From positions 1 through 32,973 of the forward strand of contig NZ_JAIHAU010000013.1 in the NCBI RefSeq assembly GCF_020054945.1: a stretch of 32,973 bases of DNA, read 5' to 3'. Below are positions 18,259-25,267 of the stretch, in pieces. The number at the start of each line of letters is the position of its first letter. Positions within the stretch are counted from its first letter, which is position 1. Made by a program: the position numbers and the translations under genes. The notes below the pieces were generated by a model. That model saw only the letters and a program-made list of their open reading frames with translations. It made no database searches and was not told the DNA's origin. The stretch comes from Mahella sp. (GTDB taxonomy: Bacteria; Bacillota; Clostridia; Mahellales; Mahellaceae).

Positions 18259-18287
18259 TTGAATTTTCTCCTGTACGGTATTAAACT
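18259..18287 (+). promoter_or_regulatory. Possible promoter of the small protein gene
   Basis: TTGAAT (18259-18264), a 17-base spacer and TAAACT (18282-18287), the same -10 form as proposed for guaB. The match is moderate. Confidence 0.4.
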
Positions 18288-18324
18288 ATATATGTAAATG
18301 AGCGAGCAAGAGGAGGAAAGGCAA

Positions 18325-18549
18325 TTGAAGTATGTATACGGCGTGCTTACCGTATTAGATAATAAACCTATTATGCAAATGCTGGTCAGCGATGCACGTT
18401 TAACCGGCAGAGATGTATTGGATAGGGTTATATTGACCGAGGACGAGCGTAAAAAGTACATAACATGGCAAGACGAAAAGGCAATAGTGAATGATTTGAA
18501 TAAGAAGATTCCTATAAAGGTAGAGATTCAAGAAATGGAGATAAACTGA
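18325..18549 (+). CDS. Small protein of unknown function (74 aa)
   Basis: An acidic to neutral soluble protein starting MKYVYGVLTVLDNKPIMQML, with no signal peptide, membrane segment or cysteine. I chose TTG 18325 because AGGAGG (18311-18316) lies exactly 8 bases upstream. The in-frame ATG at 18298 has no ribosome binding site and would put the site inside the gene. It has its own probable promoter and a strong terminator, and lies directly before the spoIIA operon. I do not recognise the family; the good expression signals argue that it is a real gene. Confidence 0.7.
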   Translation: MKYVYGVLTVLDNKPIMQMLVSDARLTGRDVLDRVILTEDERKKYITWQDEKAIVNDLNKKIPIKVEIQEMEIN

Positions 18550-18574
18550 CCGCATTTTTAATGCGGTTTTTTTA
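18549..18574 (+). terminator. Rho-independent terminator
   Basis: Stem ACCGCAT (18549-18555) / ATGCGGT (18561-18567) with a 5-base loop, followed by seven Ts. It closes the small-protein gene and insulates the spoIIA operon. Confidence 0.9.
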
Positions 18575-18602
18575 TATTCGACAAAAAACAATTTTTTTCT
18601 AT

Positions 18603-18629
18603 GCAGGAGATTTTTGAAAATCGGCGAAT
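18603..18629 (+). promoter_or_regulatory. Sigma-H-type promoter of the spoIIA operon
   Basis: GCAGGAGAT (18603-18611), an 11-base gap and GGCGAAT (18623-18629) match the sigma-H pattern RNAGGAWWW-N11/12-RNNGAAT with one mismatch. In Bacillus subtilis the spoIIA operon is transcribed by sigma-H, so position and content agree. Confidence 0.7.
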
Positions 18630-18664
18630 ATAGATAATATAACTGCAAAGGAGGTATGGCAGCT

Positions 18665-19024
18665 TTGAACGTTGAACTGGAAACAAAAAATAATGTCTTG
18701 ATCGTGCATATGGACGGTGAGTTGGATCACCATAGCGTCGATTACGTAAGACAGCAGATAGAAGACGCTATAAGCGGCGATATTTTTATAAAGCACCTGT
18801 TGATCGACGTTAAAAATCTTGTATTCATGGACAGCTCGGGTGTGGGTATGCTTATAGGAAGGTATAAGACTATTTCGGCGCGCGGCGGTAAAGTAGCCGT
18901 TATAGGGATATCGCCGCAGACTAAGCGGATATTTGAAATATCCGGTTTGTTCAATATATTCAGCGCATATGAAAACCAGCGGGAGGCTATCAAAAATCTG
19001 ACGCAACAAAAGGGGAGTTTATGA
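18665..19024 (+). CDS. spoIIAA: Anti-sigma-F factor antagonist SpoIIAA
   Basis: STAS-domain protein that releases sigma-F by binding SpoIIAB when dephosphorylated by SpoIIE. The 119-residue sequence has [35 protein letters not shown] (Ser58 is the expected phosphorylation site, as in B. subtilis) and [14 protein letters not shown] 18665 is the best start: AAAGGAGG (18647-18654) is 10 bases away, whereas ATG 18656 would be only 1 base from it. It overlaps spoIIAB through ATGA, which keeps the stoichiometry of the partner-switching pair. Confidence 0.94.
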   Translation: MNVELETKNNVLIVHMDGELDHHSVDYVRQQIEDAISGDIFIKHLLIDVKNLVFMDSSGVGMLIGRYKTISARGGKVAVIGISPQTKRIFEISGLFNIFSAYENQREAIKNLTQQKGSL

Positions 19025-19509
19025 TGGAATTGCTCAATGAGATGCATATGGAGTTCTTAAGCCGTTCGCAGAATGAATCTTTTGCAAGAGTGGCGGTGGC
19101 CGCTTTTGCATCGCAGCTGGACCCTACATTGGAAGATATAGCTGATATAAAAACCGCTGTTTCAGAGGCCGTGACCAATGCTATCATACACGGTTATGAA
19201 AACGGACAAGGGTATGTTAAGATAAATGTAAGGTTGTACGGCGATAGGGTGGAAATAGATGTTATTGATGATGGTAAAGGGATAGAGGATATAGAAAAGG
19301 CACGCCAGCCGCTTTATACTTCCAGGCCGGACTTGGAGCGTTCGGGCATGGGCTTCACTGTTATGGAGACTTTTATGGATGAGGTGCAAGTCGATTCAGT
19401 ATATGGTAAGGGCACTAAGGTGACGTTGATAAAGTATATTGCCTCTGCTTCGAGCCGGATGCAGGAGGGGAATGCCGATGGCGGAGCCGACGACCACACC
19501 AGCCGATGA
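19024..19509 (+). CDS. spoIIAB: Anti-sigma-F factor / serine kinase SpoIIAB
   Basis: GHKL-type kinase that holds sigma-F inactive in the predivisional cell and phosphorylates SpoIIAA. The ATP-binding boxes are visible: [11 protein letters not shown] (N box), [10 protein letters not shown] (G1) and [16 protein letters not shown] (G2). There are two adjacent ATGs, at 19021 and 19024; the second is better spaced from AGGGGAG (19011-19017). At 161 residues it is slightly longer than the Bacillus protein, with a polar C-terminal tail (about residues 142-161) encoded partly by the overlap with sigF. The frame overlaps spoIIAA by 1 to 4 bases and sigF by 32 bases. Confidence 0.95.
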   Translation: MELLNEMHMEFLSRSQNESFARVAVAAFASQLDPTLEDIADIKTAVSEAVTNAIIHGYENGQGYVKINVRLYGDRVEIDVIDDGKGIEDIEKARQPLYTSRPDLERSGMGFTVMETFMDEVQVDSVYGKGTKVTLIKYIASASSRMQEGNADGGADDHTSR

Positions 19510-20248
19510 TAAAAACAGGGGCCTTTTGACGCAACAGGAAATAGAAGGTCTTATAGTTGAGGCGCGCAAAGGCAATAAACAGGCGGCGGAGATATTAGCC
19601 GAGCGCAACCTGGGCCTGGTACATAATGTTGTAAGGAAATTCATGAACAGGGGTTATGAGTATGACGACCTATTTCAGGTAGGCAGCATGGGTTTGGTTA
19701 AGGCAATAAATAATTATGATTTATCGTATAATGTAAAATTTTCGACATATGCTGTGCCCATGATAATGGGGGAGATAAAGCGTTTCTTGCGCGATGACGG
19801 CAGCATAAAGGTAAGCCGATCGGTTAAGATAGCGGCATACAAGATCCATAGTGCTCAGGATCGCATAAAAAAAGAGCTGGGCAGGGAACCGAGCGTGCAG
19901 GAGTTAGCGACGGCATTGGATATGGAGCCGGCCGATGTGGTATATGCTATGGAGGCTGATACTGTACCGGTATCATTATATGATAATGCCTATGAAGACG
20001 GTGAAAGCTCTATATCGCTTATAGACAGGATATCCGATGATGACGAACTGGATACAGATGTTATAGACAAAGTAGCGCTTAAAGAGTGTATAGCGCAATT
20101 GGACGCTAAGGGCCGCCAGGTCATATTGCTTAGATATTTTAAGGACAAAACTCAGTCCGAGGTTGCACAGATGCTGGGTATAACGCAAGTACAGGTATGC
20201 AGAATCGAAAAAAAGGTTTTAGAATTCATGCGCCAATATATAAAATAA
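19478..20248 (+). CDS. sigF: RNA polymerase sporulation sigma factor SigF (SpoIIAC)
   Basis: First forespore-specific sigma factor, 256 residues. Region 2 includes [20 protein letters not shown] and [20 protein letters not shown]. Region 3 includes [19 protein letters not shown]. Region 4 is a helix-turn-helix with [23 protein letters not shown] 19478 lies 7 bases after AGGAGGGG (19463-19470), so it is preferred over ATG 19472 and over longer frames. The gene order AA-AB-sigF matches the classical operon. The spoVA genes that often follow are absent; a convergent lipoprotein gene follows instead. Confidence 0.95.
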   Translation: MAEPTTTPADDKNRGLLTQQEIEGLIVEARKGNKQAAEILAERNLGLVHNVVRKFMNRGYEYDDLFQVGSMGLVKAINNYDLSYNVKFSTYAVPMIMGEIKRFLRDDGSIKVSRSVKIAAYKIHSAQDRIKKELGREPSVQELATALDMEPADVVYAMEADTVPVSLYDNAYEDGESSISLIDRISDDDELDTDVIDKVALKECIAQLDAKGRQVILLRYFKDKTQSEVAQMLGITQVQVCRIEKKVLEFMRQYIK

Positions 20249-20275
20249 AGAGGGGTAAAACCCCTCTAAATTTTT
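20249..20275 (+). terminator. Rho-independent, probably bidirectional terminator
   Basis: A perfect 8-base stem AGAGGGGT (20249-20256) / ACCCCTCT (20260-20267) with a 3-base loop, followed by a T run on the + strand and AT-rich sequence on the - strand. It separates sigF from the convergent lipoprotein gene. Confidence 0.85.
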
Positions 20276-20304
20276 AACAATCTTAGTCTATTTATTAACA
20301 AAAA

Positions 20305-20730
20305 TTATTTGGCTTGTTCCAAAGCATTTTTGGCCGCTTCTTTGAACATATCGGTCGTGCCGGTAGCTTTGCTTATAGTATCTATCTTATCGGGATCCTG
20401 TACATCTATAAGCTTCTGCGGCAATGCTTCTATAGCATCTATGGCTTCTTGGTAATTTCCGTCATTCTCCAGCGTCTTTTCGCTGCCGTCTTCCATGACT
20501 TCCTTATACTTTACATCACTTATTTTACCGTCTTTTATGGTTATTTCTATGTCGCCGTACTGCCCATGGTCGTTCTTGGACGATTGCCCTTTGTAAGTAC
20601 CGTCCTTATAAGTAACAGTTTCCGACGATGTATCGCCGGTCGGTTGGGGGGTGCCTTCGTTGGAAGAGCAAGCAGCCAATACGAATAAAGCCATTACCGC
20701 TACTAAGGCTAACGCTAATATTCTTTTCAT
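20305..20730 (-). CDS. FMN_bind-like lipoprotein (putative extracellular flavin/electron-transfer protein)
   Basis: A 141-residue lipoprotein precursor with a signal ending in VLAAC (Cys21), a short Thr/Pro/Ser linker, and one domain of the FMN_bind type: DGTYKGQSS, YGDIEITIKDGKISDVKYKE, EAIDAIEALPQKLIDVQ, then TISKATGTTDMFKEAAKNAL. In flavinylated relatives FMN is attached to a Thr in an (S/D)GAT-S/T-like motif; here the motif reads SKATGTT, which is close but not canonical, so covalent flavin is uncertain. The likely role is electron transfer or redox sensing at the outer membrane face. The start at 20730 is supported by GAGGAGGTGA; another ATG lies 3 bases earlier. A Rex-like operator overlaps its promoter. 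Confidence 0.85.
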   Translation of the reverse strand: MKRILALALVAVMALFVLAACSSNEGTPQPTGDTSSETVTYKDGTYKGQSSKNDHGQYGDIEITIKDGKISDVKYKEVMEDGSEKTLENDGNYQEAIDAIEALPQKLIDVQDPDKIDTISKATGTTDMFKEAAKNALEQAK

Positions 20731-20751
20731 CATTTCACCTCCTCGAATTCT

Positions 20752-20773
20752 ATCTGTTAATATATTAACAGAT
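20752..20773. promoter_or_regulatory. Rex-like operator (22-base perfect palindrome)
   Basis: The core CTGTTAATATATTAACAG (20754-20771) fits the Rex consensus TTGTTAA-N4-TTAACAA except for the outermost base on each side. The inverted repeat is perfect over 22 bases. It covers the -10 box of the leftward lipoprotein promoter. Rex is the NADH/NAD+ sensing repressor of Firmicutes, so redox control is the natural inference. A Pho box was considered and rejected because the half-sites are inverted. Confidence 0.7.
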
Positions 20774-20790
20774 GATAATATAAAAATCAA
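20762..20790 (-). promoter_or_regulatory. Promoter of the FMN_bind-like lipoprotein gene
   Basis: On the minus strand TTGATT (20790-20785), a 17-base spacer and TAATAT (20767-20762), the last lying inside the palindromic operator. Bound repressor would directly block polymerase. Confidence 0.65.
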
Positions 20791-20841
20791 GTTTTTTTGC
20801 GCAAGAGCAATGATATGGCAAGTGCAAATCAGAAAAAATGC

Positions 20842-20870
20842 TTGACAACTTCATCGCGCGGAAATATAAT
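20842..20870 (+). promoter_or_regulatory. Consensus promoter of cysK
   Basis: TTGACA (20842-20847), exactly 17 bases, TATAAT (20865-20870): a perfect sigma-A promoter 48 bases before the start codon. No T-box or S-box leader is visible in the short leader. Confidence 0.88.
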
Positions 20871-20918
20871 ATGCATATAAACAGATAAGTTTACTTGGAA
20901 TACGAAAGGGGAATGAAT

Positions 20919-21842
20919 ATGAAAGCGGTTAATAACGTGTTGGAATTAATAGGTAATACGCCCATGGTTAAGTTACATAGGTTAGTAGAACCAAATTATG
21001 CTGACGTATATGTGAAGCTGGAGTCGTTTAATCCCGGTGGCAGCGTCAAAGACAGAATAGCTTACAGCATGATACAGACTGCTGAAGAACAGGGGCTGCT
21101 CAAGGCGGGCTCTGTTATAGTAGAACCTACAAGCGGCAATACCGGCATAGGTTTGGCTATGATAGGGGCTGCGAAAGGCTATAAGGTTATACTGGTCATG
21201 CCCGAAACCATGAGTCTGGAGAGGCGCAGCCTTCTTAAAGCATACGGTGCGGAGCTTGTACTGACTCCGGGGGCTGAAGGTATGTCGGGAGCTATAAGAA
21301 AGGCGGAGGAATTAAAACAACAGCATCCGGAGTATTTCATACCGCAGCAATTTGAGAATCCGGCCAACCCTGATATTCACAGAAAGACCACGGCTATAGA
21401 AATATTTGAGCAAATGGACGGGCATATAGATGCCTTTGTGGCTGGCGTCGGTACCGGCGGCACTATAACCGGTGTGGGCGAAGTGCTTAAACAGCGCATA
21501 CCCGGTGTCAAAATCATAGCAGTAGAGCCGGCAAAATCACCGGTTTTATCAGGTGGCAAACCTGGGCCTCACGGTATACAGGGCATAGGAGCCGGCTTTG
21601 TGCCTAAAGTGTTGGACAGGGATATAATCGATGATATAGTGGCCGTCAAGGATGAGGACGCTATGAGTACGGCGCGCCGTATGGCACATGAAGAAGGCAT
21701 ATTGGTGGGTATATCATCGGGGGCTGCGGTGTTTGCTGCGCTGCAACAGGCTAAATATTTAGGCAGCGGGCATAATGTGGTGGCGGTGGCCCCGGATACC
21801 GGAGAAAGATATCTTAGCACACCGCTCTTTAGAGAAGAATGA
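20919..21842 (+). CDS. cysK: Cysteine synthase (O-acetylserine sulfhydrylase)
   Basis: PLP enzyme that makes cysteine from O-acetylserine and sulfide, 307 residues. The PLP lysine is Lys44 in [24 protein letters not shown] (substrate loop), [16 protein letters not shown] (PLP phosphate cup) and [16 protein letters not shown] are all present. ATG 20919 is preferred because AAAGGGGA sits 7 bases upstream; ATG 20913 and TTG 20895 are too close or unsupported. It is a single-gene unit with its own promoter and a terminator hairpin. No cysE lies beside it. CysK and CysM are hard to tell apart by eye, but the motifs favour CysK. Confidence 0.95.
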   Translation: MKAVNNVLELIGNTPMVKLHRLVEPNYADVYVKLESFNPGGSVKDRIAYSMIQTAEEQGLLKAGSVIVEPTSGNTGIGLAMIGAAKGYKVILVMPETMSLERRSLLKAYGAELVLTPGAEGMSGAIRKAEELKQQHPEYFIPQQFENPANPDIHRKTTAIEIFEQMDGHIDAFVAGVGTGGTITGVGEVLKQRIPGVKIIAVEPAKSPVLSGGKPGPHGIQGIGAGFVPKVLDRDIIDDIVAVKDEDAMSTARRMAHEEGILVGISSGAAVFAALQQAKYLGSGHNVVAVAPDTGERYLSTPLFREE

Positions 21843-21864
21843 AAGTCGAAAATCTTTAGCAAAT

Positions 21865-21895
21865 TCCCGGTACTCAACTTGATTGAGTGCCGGGA
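21865..21895. terminator. Terminator hairpin between convergent genes
   Basis: A 13-base stem TCCCGGTACTCAA (21865-21877) / TTGAGTGCCGGGA (21883-21895) with one G-U pair and a 5-base loop. The T run is weak on both sides, but the position between cysK and the leftward operon supports a shared terminator. Confidence 0.65.
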
Positions 21896-21918
21896 TAAAT
21901 TACATGTTCTAACTAAGA

Positions 21919-23130
21919 CTATCCCTCGAAGCGTTCATAGCCTGCAAGCGATATAGGTTTACCGGATTTAGCCCACGGTATGCCTATTTCAGACGGGAGT
22001 TTGTTTTGGCCGAAGCATTCCATCATAATATTCTCCAACGCTTTTACGTGGGTTATTGCAGGTTGACCTTCTTTTATAATCAATTCACTTGGGAAATCAA
22101 CGATGTCCGGCATGGACTGATGAGCGCCATTTATGCATAGCGTATGCGGCAGCGCTGCTTCGGGCGGACAGGATACCGTTGTACCGCCGCGTATGGCATC
22201 TATGACTGTCCACAGCTTATACATGCCCTGATGATCAGGCCGGCCATAGTCTTTTATACGGTTGTCTTTAAAGACAGCCACAATATGATCAGCGCTCTGT
22301 GGGAAGGAGGGGTGGTTATAATAGACAGATGCATTTTTAAATTCATAGCAAAACATGGGGCCTATGCTCTCTTTCACCGCATGGCTGGCGTAGAACAATA
22401 TTTCAGTACCATTGTCTGCAAAAATACGCATAGCGGATGTATCGAAATTTTCTATAGCGTTGGCTCTATATAATTCAGCCGTTATCTCCAGCGGCTGCAC
22501 GCTTTGATAAAACTCTTTCCCTAAAACAAAGAGCATATTATGCAAATAGTGGGCTGTGGCATTGTTGGCCACGCTATCCAGCACCCATCGTCCTTTTTGG
22601 TCTTTCTTTTTGCCGGCCCATCCGCGGCTATAGTAATCAGCATCTCTTGGCCAAAGCACGAGTGTTTTTAAGCGTTTAGGCTGTTCTAATCGTCCGGCCA
22701 TTATATCCTTTTTCAAACTCTGATATGCGGGGTCATATGCCCATTGGAAGCCGATGGCTAAAATGCGTTTAGCTTTATCACGAGCCTCGATCATTTGACG
22801 TGCTTCTTGGACCGTGGCTGCCATAGGCTTTTCGCATAGTACATGGCTGCCATATGATAGAGCCGCGCACGTTTGTTCGCAATGGAACTGTATGGGCGAT
22901 GATATAATGGCCAGATCAGCTTTGTGTTCGGCATAGAATGATTCCACGCTTTCATATATGGGTATGTTGTTAGCCTTTAATTCATCCAGGGAGCTGCAAC
23001 TTTCAGGGCGGGGATCCGCCGCGCCTGCTATGTATACGCCGTTTTGGGCGCCGCTCCGCAATAGCTCCTTTACATAGTTATTGCCGTATCCTCCGATTCC
23101 GGACAGAAAAACCGATATATTATTCTGCAT
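21919..23130 (-). CDS. Gfo/Idh/MocA-family oxidoreductase
   Basis: A 403-residue NAD(P)-dependent dehydrogenase of the glucose-fructose oxidoreductase/inositol dehydrogenase family, the last gene of the leftward operon. The N-terminal Rossmann segment is ISVFLSGIGGYGNNYVKELL, followed by SHVLCEKPMAATVQEA with the conserved EKP lysine (near residue 104). The C-terminal alpha/beta domain carries the substrate pocket. ATG 23130 has GGAGAGGTG about 7 bases upstream and overlaps the zinc-dehydrogenase gene by 11 bases. The family oxidises hydroxyls of sugars, inositols or sugar acids; the substrate is not determined. Pairing with a zinc dehydrogenase suggests two consecutive redox steps. Confidence 0.9.
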   Translation of the reverse strand: MQNNISVFLSGIGGYGNNYVKELLRSGAQNGVYIAGAADPRPESCSSLDELKANNIPIYESVESFYAEHKADLAIISSPIQFHCEQTCAALSYGSHVLCEKPMAATVQEARQMIEARDKAKRILAIGFQWAYDPAYQSLKKDIMAGRLEQPKRLKTLVLWPRDADYYSRGWAGKKKDQKGRWVLDSVANNATAHYLHNMLFVLGKEFYQSVQPLEITAELYRANAIENFDTSAMRIFADNGTEILFYASHAVKESIGPMFCYEFKNASVYYNHPSFPQSADHIVAVFKDNRIKDYGRPDHQGMYKLWTVIDAIRGGTTVSCPPEAALPHTLCINGAHQSMPDIVDFPSELIIKEGQPAITHVKALENIMMECFGQNKLPSEIGIPWAKSGKPISLAGYERFEG

Positions 23131-24232
23131 TTTTATACACCTCTCCATTCGTTAGTACTACTTTAAGTGCTTTTTTGGAAGCCATGAGCTCCAAGGCTTG
23201 ATTAGCGTTGTCCAACGGCATTGTATGCGTTACCATGTTGCTGAATAAAGAAGGGTTCTTTAATATAAGGTGTACGGCGTCGTATAAGTGCGATGTATCG
23301 CTGACCCATACGCCTTTTATGACAGCGTTTTTCTTTACTATTTGGCTGAAAAAATCTATCTGGGTGTAGCCGGTAAACTGTGCGAAGCCTGTGGAAAGAT
23401 ATGTTCCGCCGGTGGCCAGAATATCCAACCCTTCCTGAGCGGCATCCGGATATCCTGCCGCTTCTATTACTATATCGGCACCATGGCCGCCGGTGACCTG
23501 CATGATGGTATCGAGCCTGTCATTTCTGGATAGGGATTTTCTGTCCAACACTATATCCGCGCCGAATTTTTTACATATGTCCAATCGGCTGGCCGTGCCT
23601 CCTATAACGATTATAGTACCGGCTCCCAAGGCGCGGGCGAAAGCCACTGCAAATAAACCCAACGGCCCGGGGCCCTGAACGGCTACGGTAGATCCCGGCT
23701 TTATCCGGCACATATCGAAGGCATGGGCTATCGTAGCGCCCGAGCACGATGCTGATACCATGGTTACAGGGTCTGTATCGTCGTCCAATCTGATTATGTC
23801 TGTGTCGGCTGTCAATATTATATGATGAGCATAACAACCATTAAGATACGGAGGCCTATCACATGGGTTATTTATGCCGTATGTGATCCGGTCTTGACAT
23901 AATGACGGTTGTTTAAGCACCTGACATGCATAGCATCGACCACAACTTATGCCGCGGTTCCATATTATCAGGTCGCCTGGGTGAAGTATTTGGCCGTCCA
24001 CGCTGCAATGCCGGCCTTTGATATCCTCAATGTATCCGACACCTTCGTGCCCCGGTATCAGCGGTAATTTAACTCTTTTATCTTCACCATGCCATATATG
24101 CACGTCGGAGCCGCACACGCCGGACGCGGCCAACCTGACCAATACCTGGCCATCTTCTAAACGCGGCACCTCTATTTCTGTTAATTCCAACGGTTTATGG
24201 AAACCTGTCATAACCATAGCTTGAGTTTTCAT
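23120..24232 (-). CDS. Zinc-dependent medium-chain alcohol/polyol dehydrogenase
   Basis: A 370-residue MDR dehydrogenase. Catalytic zinc ligands are Cys40 (GVCGSDVHIWHGE) and His62-Glu63 (PGHEGVGYIED). The structural zinc lobe has Cys97, Cys100, Cys103 and Cys112 (SCGRCYACQVLKQPSLC). The NAD-binding fold carries VQGPGPLGLFAVAFARALGA. It should oxidise a secondary alcohol of a sugar, polyol or sugar acid. ATG 24232 has no ribosome binding site nearby: GGAGGG lies 23 bases upstream, with a small GCTGC-TAA-GCAGC hairpin between, which could bring the site closer. It lies 33 bases after the LacI gene and overlaps the Gfo/Idh/MocA gene by 11 bases. Confidence 0.92.
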   Translation of the reverse strand: MKTQAMVMTGFHKPLELTEIEVPRLEDGQVLVRLAASGVCGSDVHIWHGEDKRVKLPLIPGHEGVGYIEDIKGRHCSVDGQILHPGDLIIWNRGISCGRCYACQVLKQPSLCQDRITYGINNPCDRPPYLNGCYAHHIILTADTDIIRLDDDTDPVTMVSASCSGATIAHAFDMCRIKPGSTVAVQGPGPLGLFAVAFARALGAGTIIVIGGTASRLDICKKFGADIVLDRKSLSRNDRLDTIMQVTGGHGADIVIEAAGYPDAAQEGLDILATGGTYLSTGFAQFTGYTQIDFFSQIVKKNAVIKGVWVSDTSHLYDAVHLILKNPSLFSNMVTHTMPLDNANQALELMASKKALKVVLTNGEVYKNAE

Positions 24233-24265
24233 AACAATTTGCTGCTTAGCAGCTTCCCTCCATTT

Positions 24266-25252
24266 CTATCTTACCGACTGCCTTACTACCAAATGTGTGT
24301 CCAATACGGTTGGTCCGGTGTTTTTATGTCCGCTTATCAGTTTTATAAGCGTATCCATCGCGATGGCACCTATATCATAGGCTGGCTGCGCTATTGTGGT
24401 CAGAGAAGGTTCGACTATATTAGCTATATCCAGATCATCGAAACCGATGACCGATATATCGCCGGGCACCGATAGCCCTCTGCTTTTTATGGCTTTTATG
24501 GCATTTACGGCTTTCGGATCACTGGCGGCAAATACGGCATCCATCTTTATACCTTTATCCAACAGTTTTAACATGGCATGATAGCCGTTGTCCTGATCGT
24601 TTACATCGTTTACTATTAAACCATCGTCTATGGAAATGCCATGTTTCTTCAAGGCATTTTTATAGCCGTCGAGGCGTTGCCTGTATAAATCTATATCGAG
24701 AGGACCGTTTATGAAGGCTATCCTAGTGCACCCTCGGCTTATCAAATAATCTACGGCTTTATAAGCTCCGCTTCGGTTATCGACCGTCACAGCGTCCGGG
24801 TCATTGCCGATGCTCCTTATCATGAATACCACCGGTATACCCTGCGCTTTTAGCTCCATGATGTGGTTGCTGTCATCTCGTGCCGTAGCAAAGATAAAGC
24901 CATCCACCCATCGGTTGGTTAATTTATCTATATAATCTTTTTCTATTGCGAGATCTTCATCTGTATTGCACAGTATCAACGTAAAACCGTTTTTGCGTGC
25001 GATATCTTCTGCACCGCGCGTGACGGCAGGGAAAATCGGGTTGCGTATATTGGGGATTATTAGGGCGACGGTATTCGTGCGCCCTTCTTTAAGGCTTTTG
25101 GCCAATATATTTGGCTTATAGTTTAATTCTTTTATGGCAGCCCACACCTTTTGCTGAGTTTGCTCGTCCACATGTATATTGCCGCTCAAGGTACGCGATA
25201 CCGTGCTGGCGGACACGCCGGCCAGCCTGGCCACATCCTTTAAGGTAGTCAT
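24266..25252 (-). CDS. LacI-family transcriptional regulator
   Basis: A 328-residue repressor. The N-terminal helix-turn-helix is textbook (LKDVARLAGVSASTVSRTLS, residues 4-23), followed by the hinge YKPNILAKSLKEGRTNTVAL and a periplasmic-binding-like effector domain (about 60-328) with IIPNIRNPIFPAV and VIGFDDLDIANIVEP. ATG 25252 has AAAGGGGTGA in front. It is the third gene of the leftward operon, 16 bases after the flavoprotein gene, so it is probably autoregulated through the palindrome at 28214. The effector is likely the sugar or nucleoside-derived compound that the operon degrades. Confidence 0.94.
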   Translation of the reverse strand: MTTLKDVARLAGVSASTVSRTLSGNIHVDEQTQQKVWAAIKELNYKPNILAKSLKEGRTNTVALIIPNIRNPIFPAVTRGAEDIARKNGFTLILCNTDEDLAIEKDYIDKLTNRWVDGFIFATARDDSNHIMELKAQGIPVVFMIRSIGNDPDAVTVDNRSGAYKAVDYLISRGCTRIAFINGPLDIDLYRQRLDGYKNALKKHGISIDDGLIVNDVNDQDNGYHAMLKLLDKGIKMDAVFAASDPKAVNAIKAIKSRGLSVPGDISVIGFDDLDIANIVEPSLTTIAQPAYDIGAIAMDTLIKLISGHKNTGPTVLDTHLVVRQSVR

Positions 25253-25267
25253 AGATTCACCCCTTTC

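Noticed and set aside
20274-20300. Two TTAACA hexamers near the 3' end of the lipoprotein gene, resembling Pho boxes
   Set aside because: They are 21 bases apart with no intermediate repeat, and lie between convergent gene ends with no promoter to control.
20754-20771. TTAACA half-sites read as a Pho box
   Set aside because: The half-sites are inverted, not direct repeats, and the spacing fits a Rex palindrome better.
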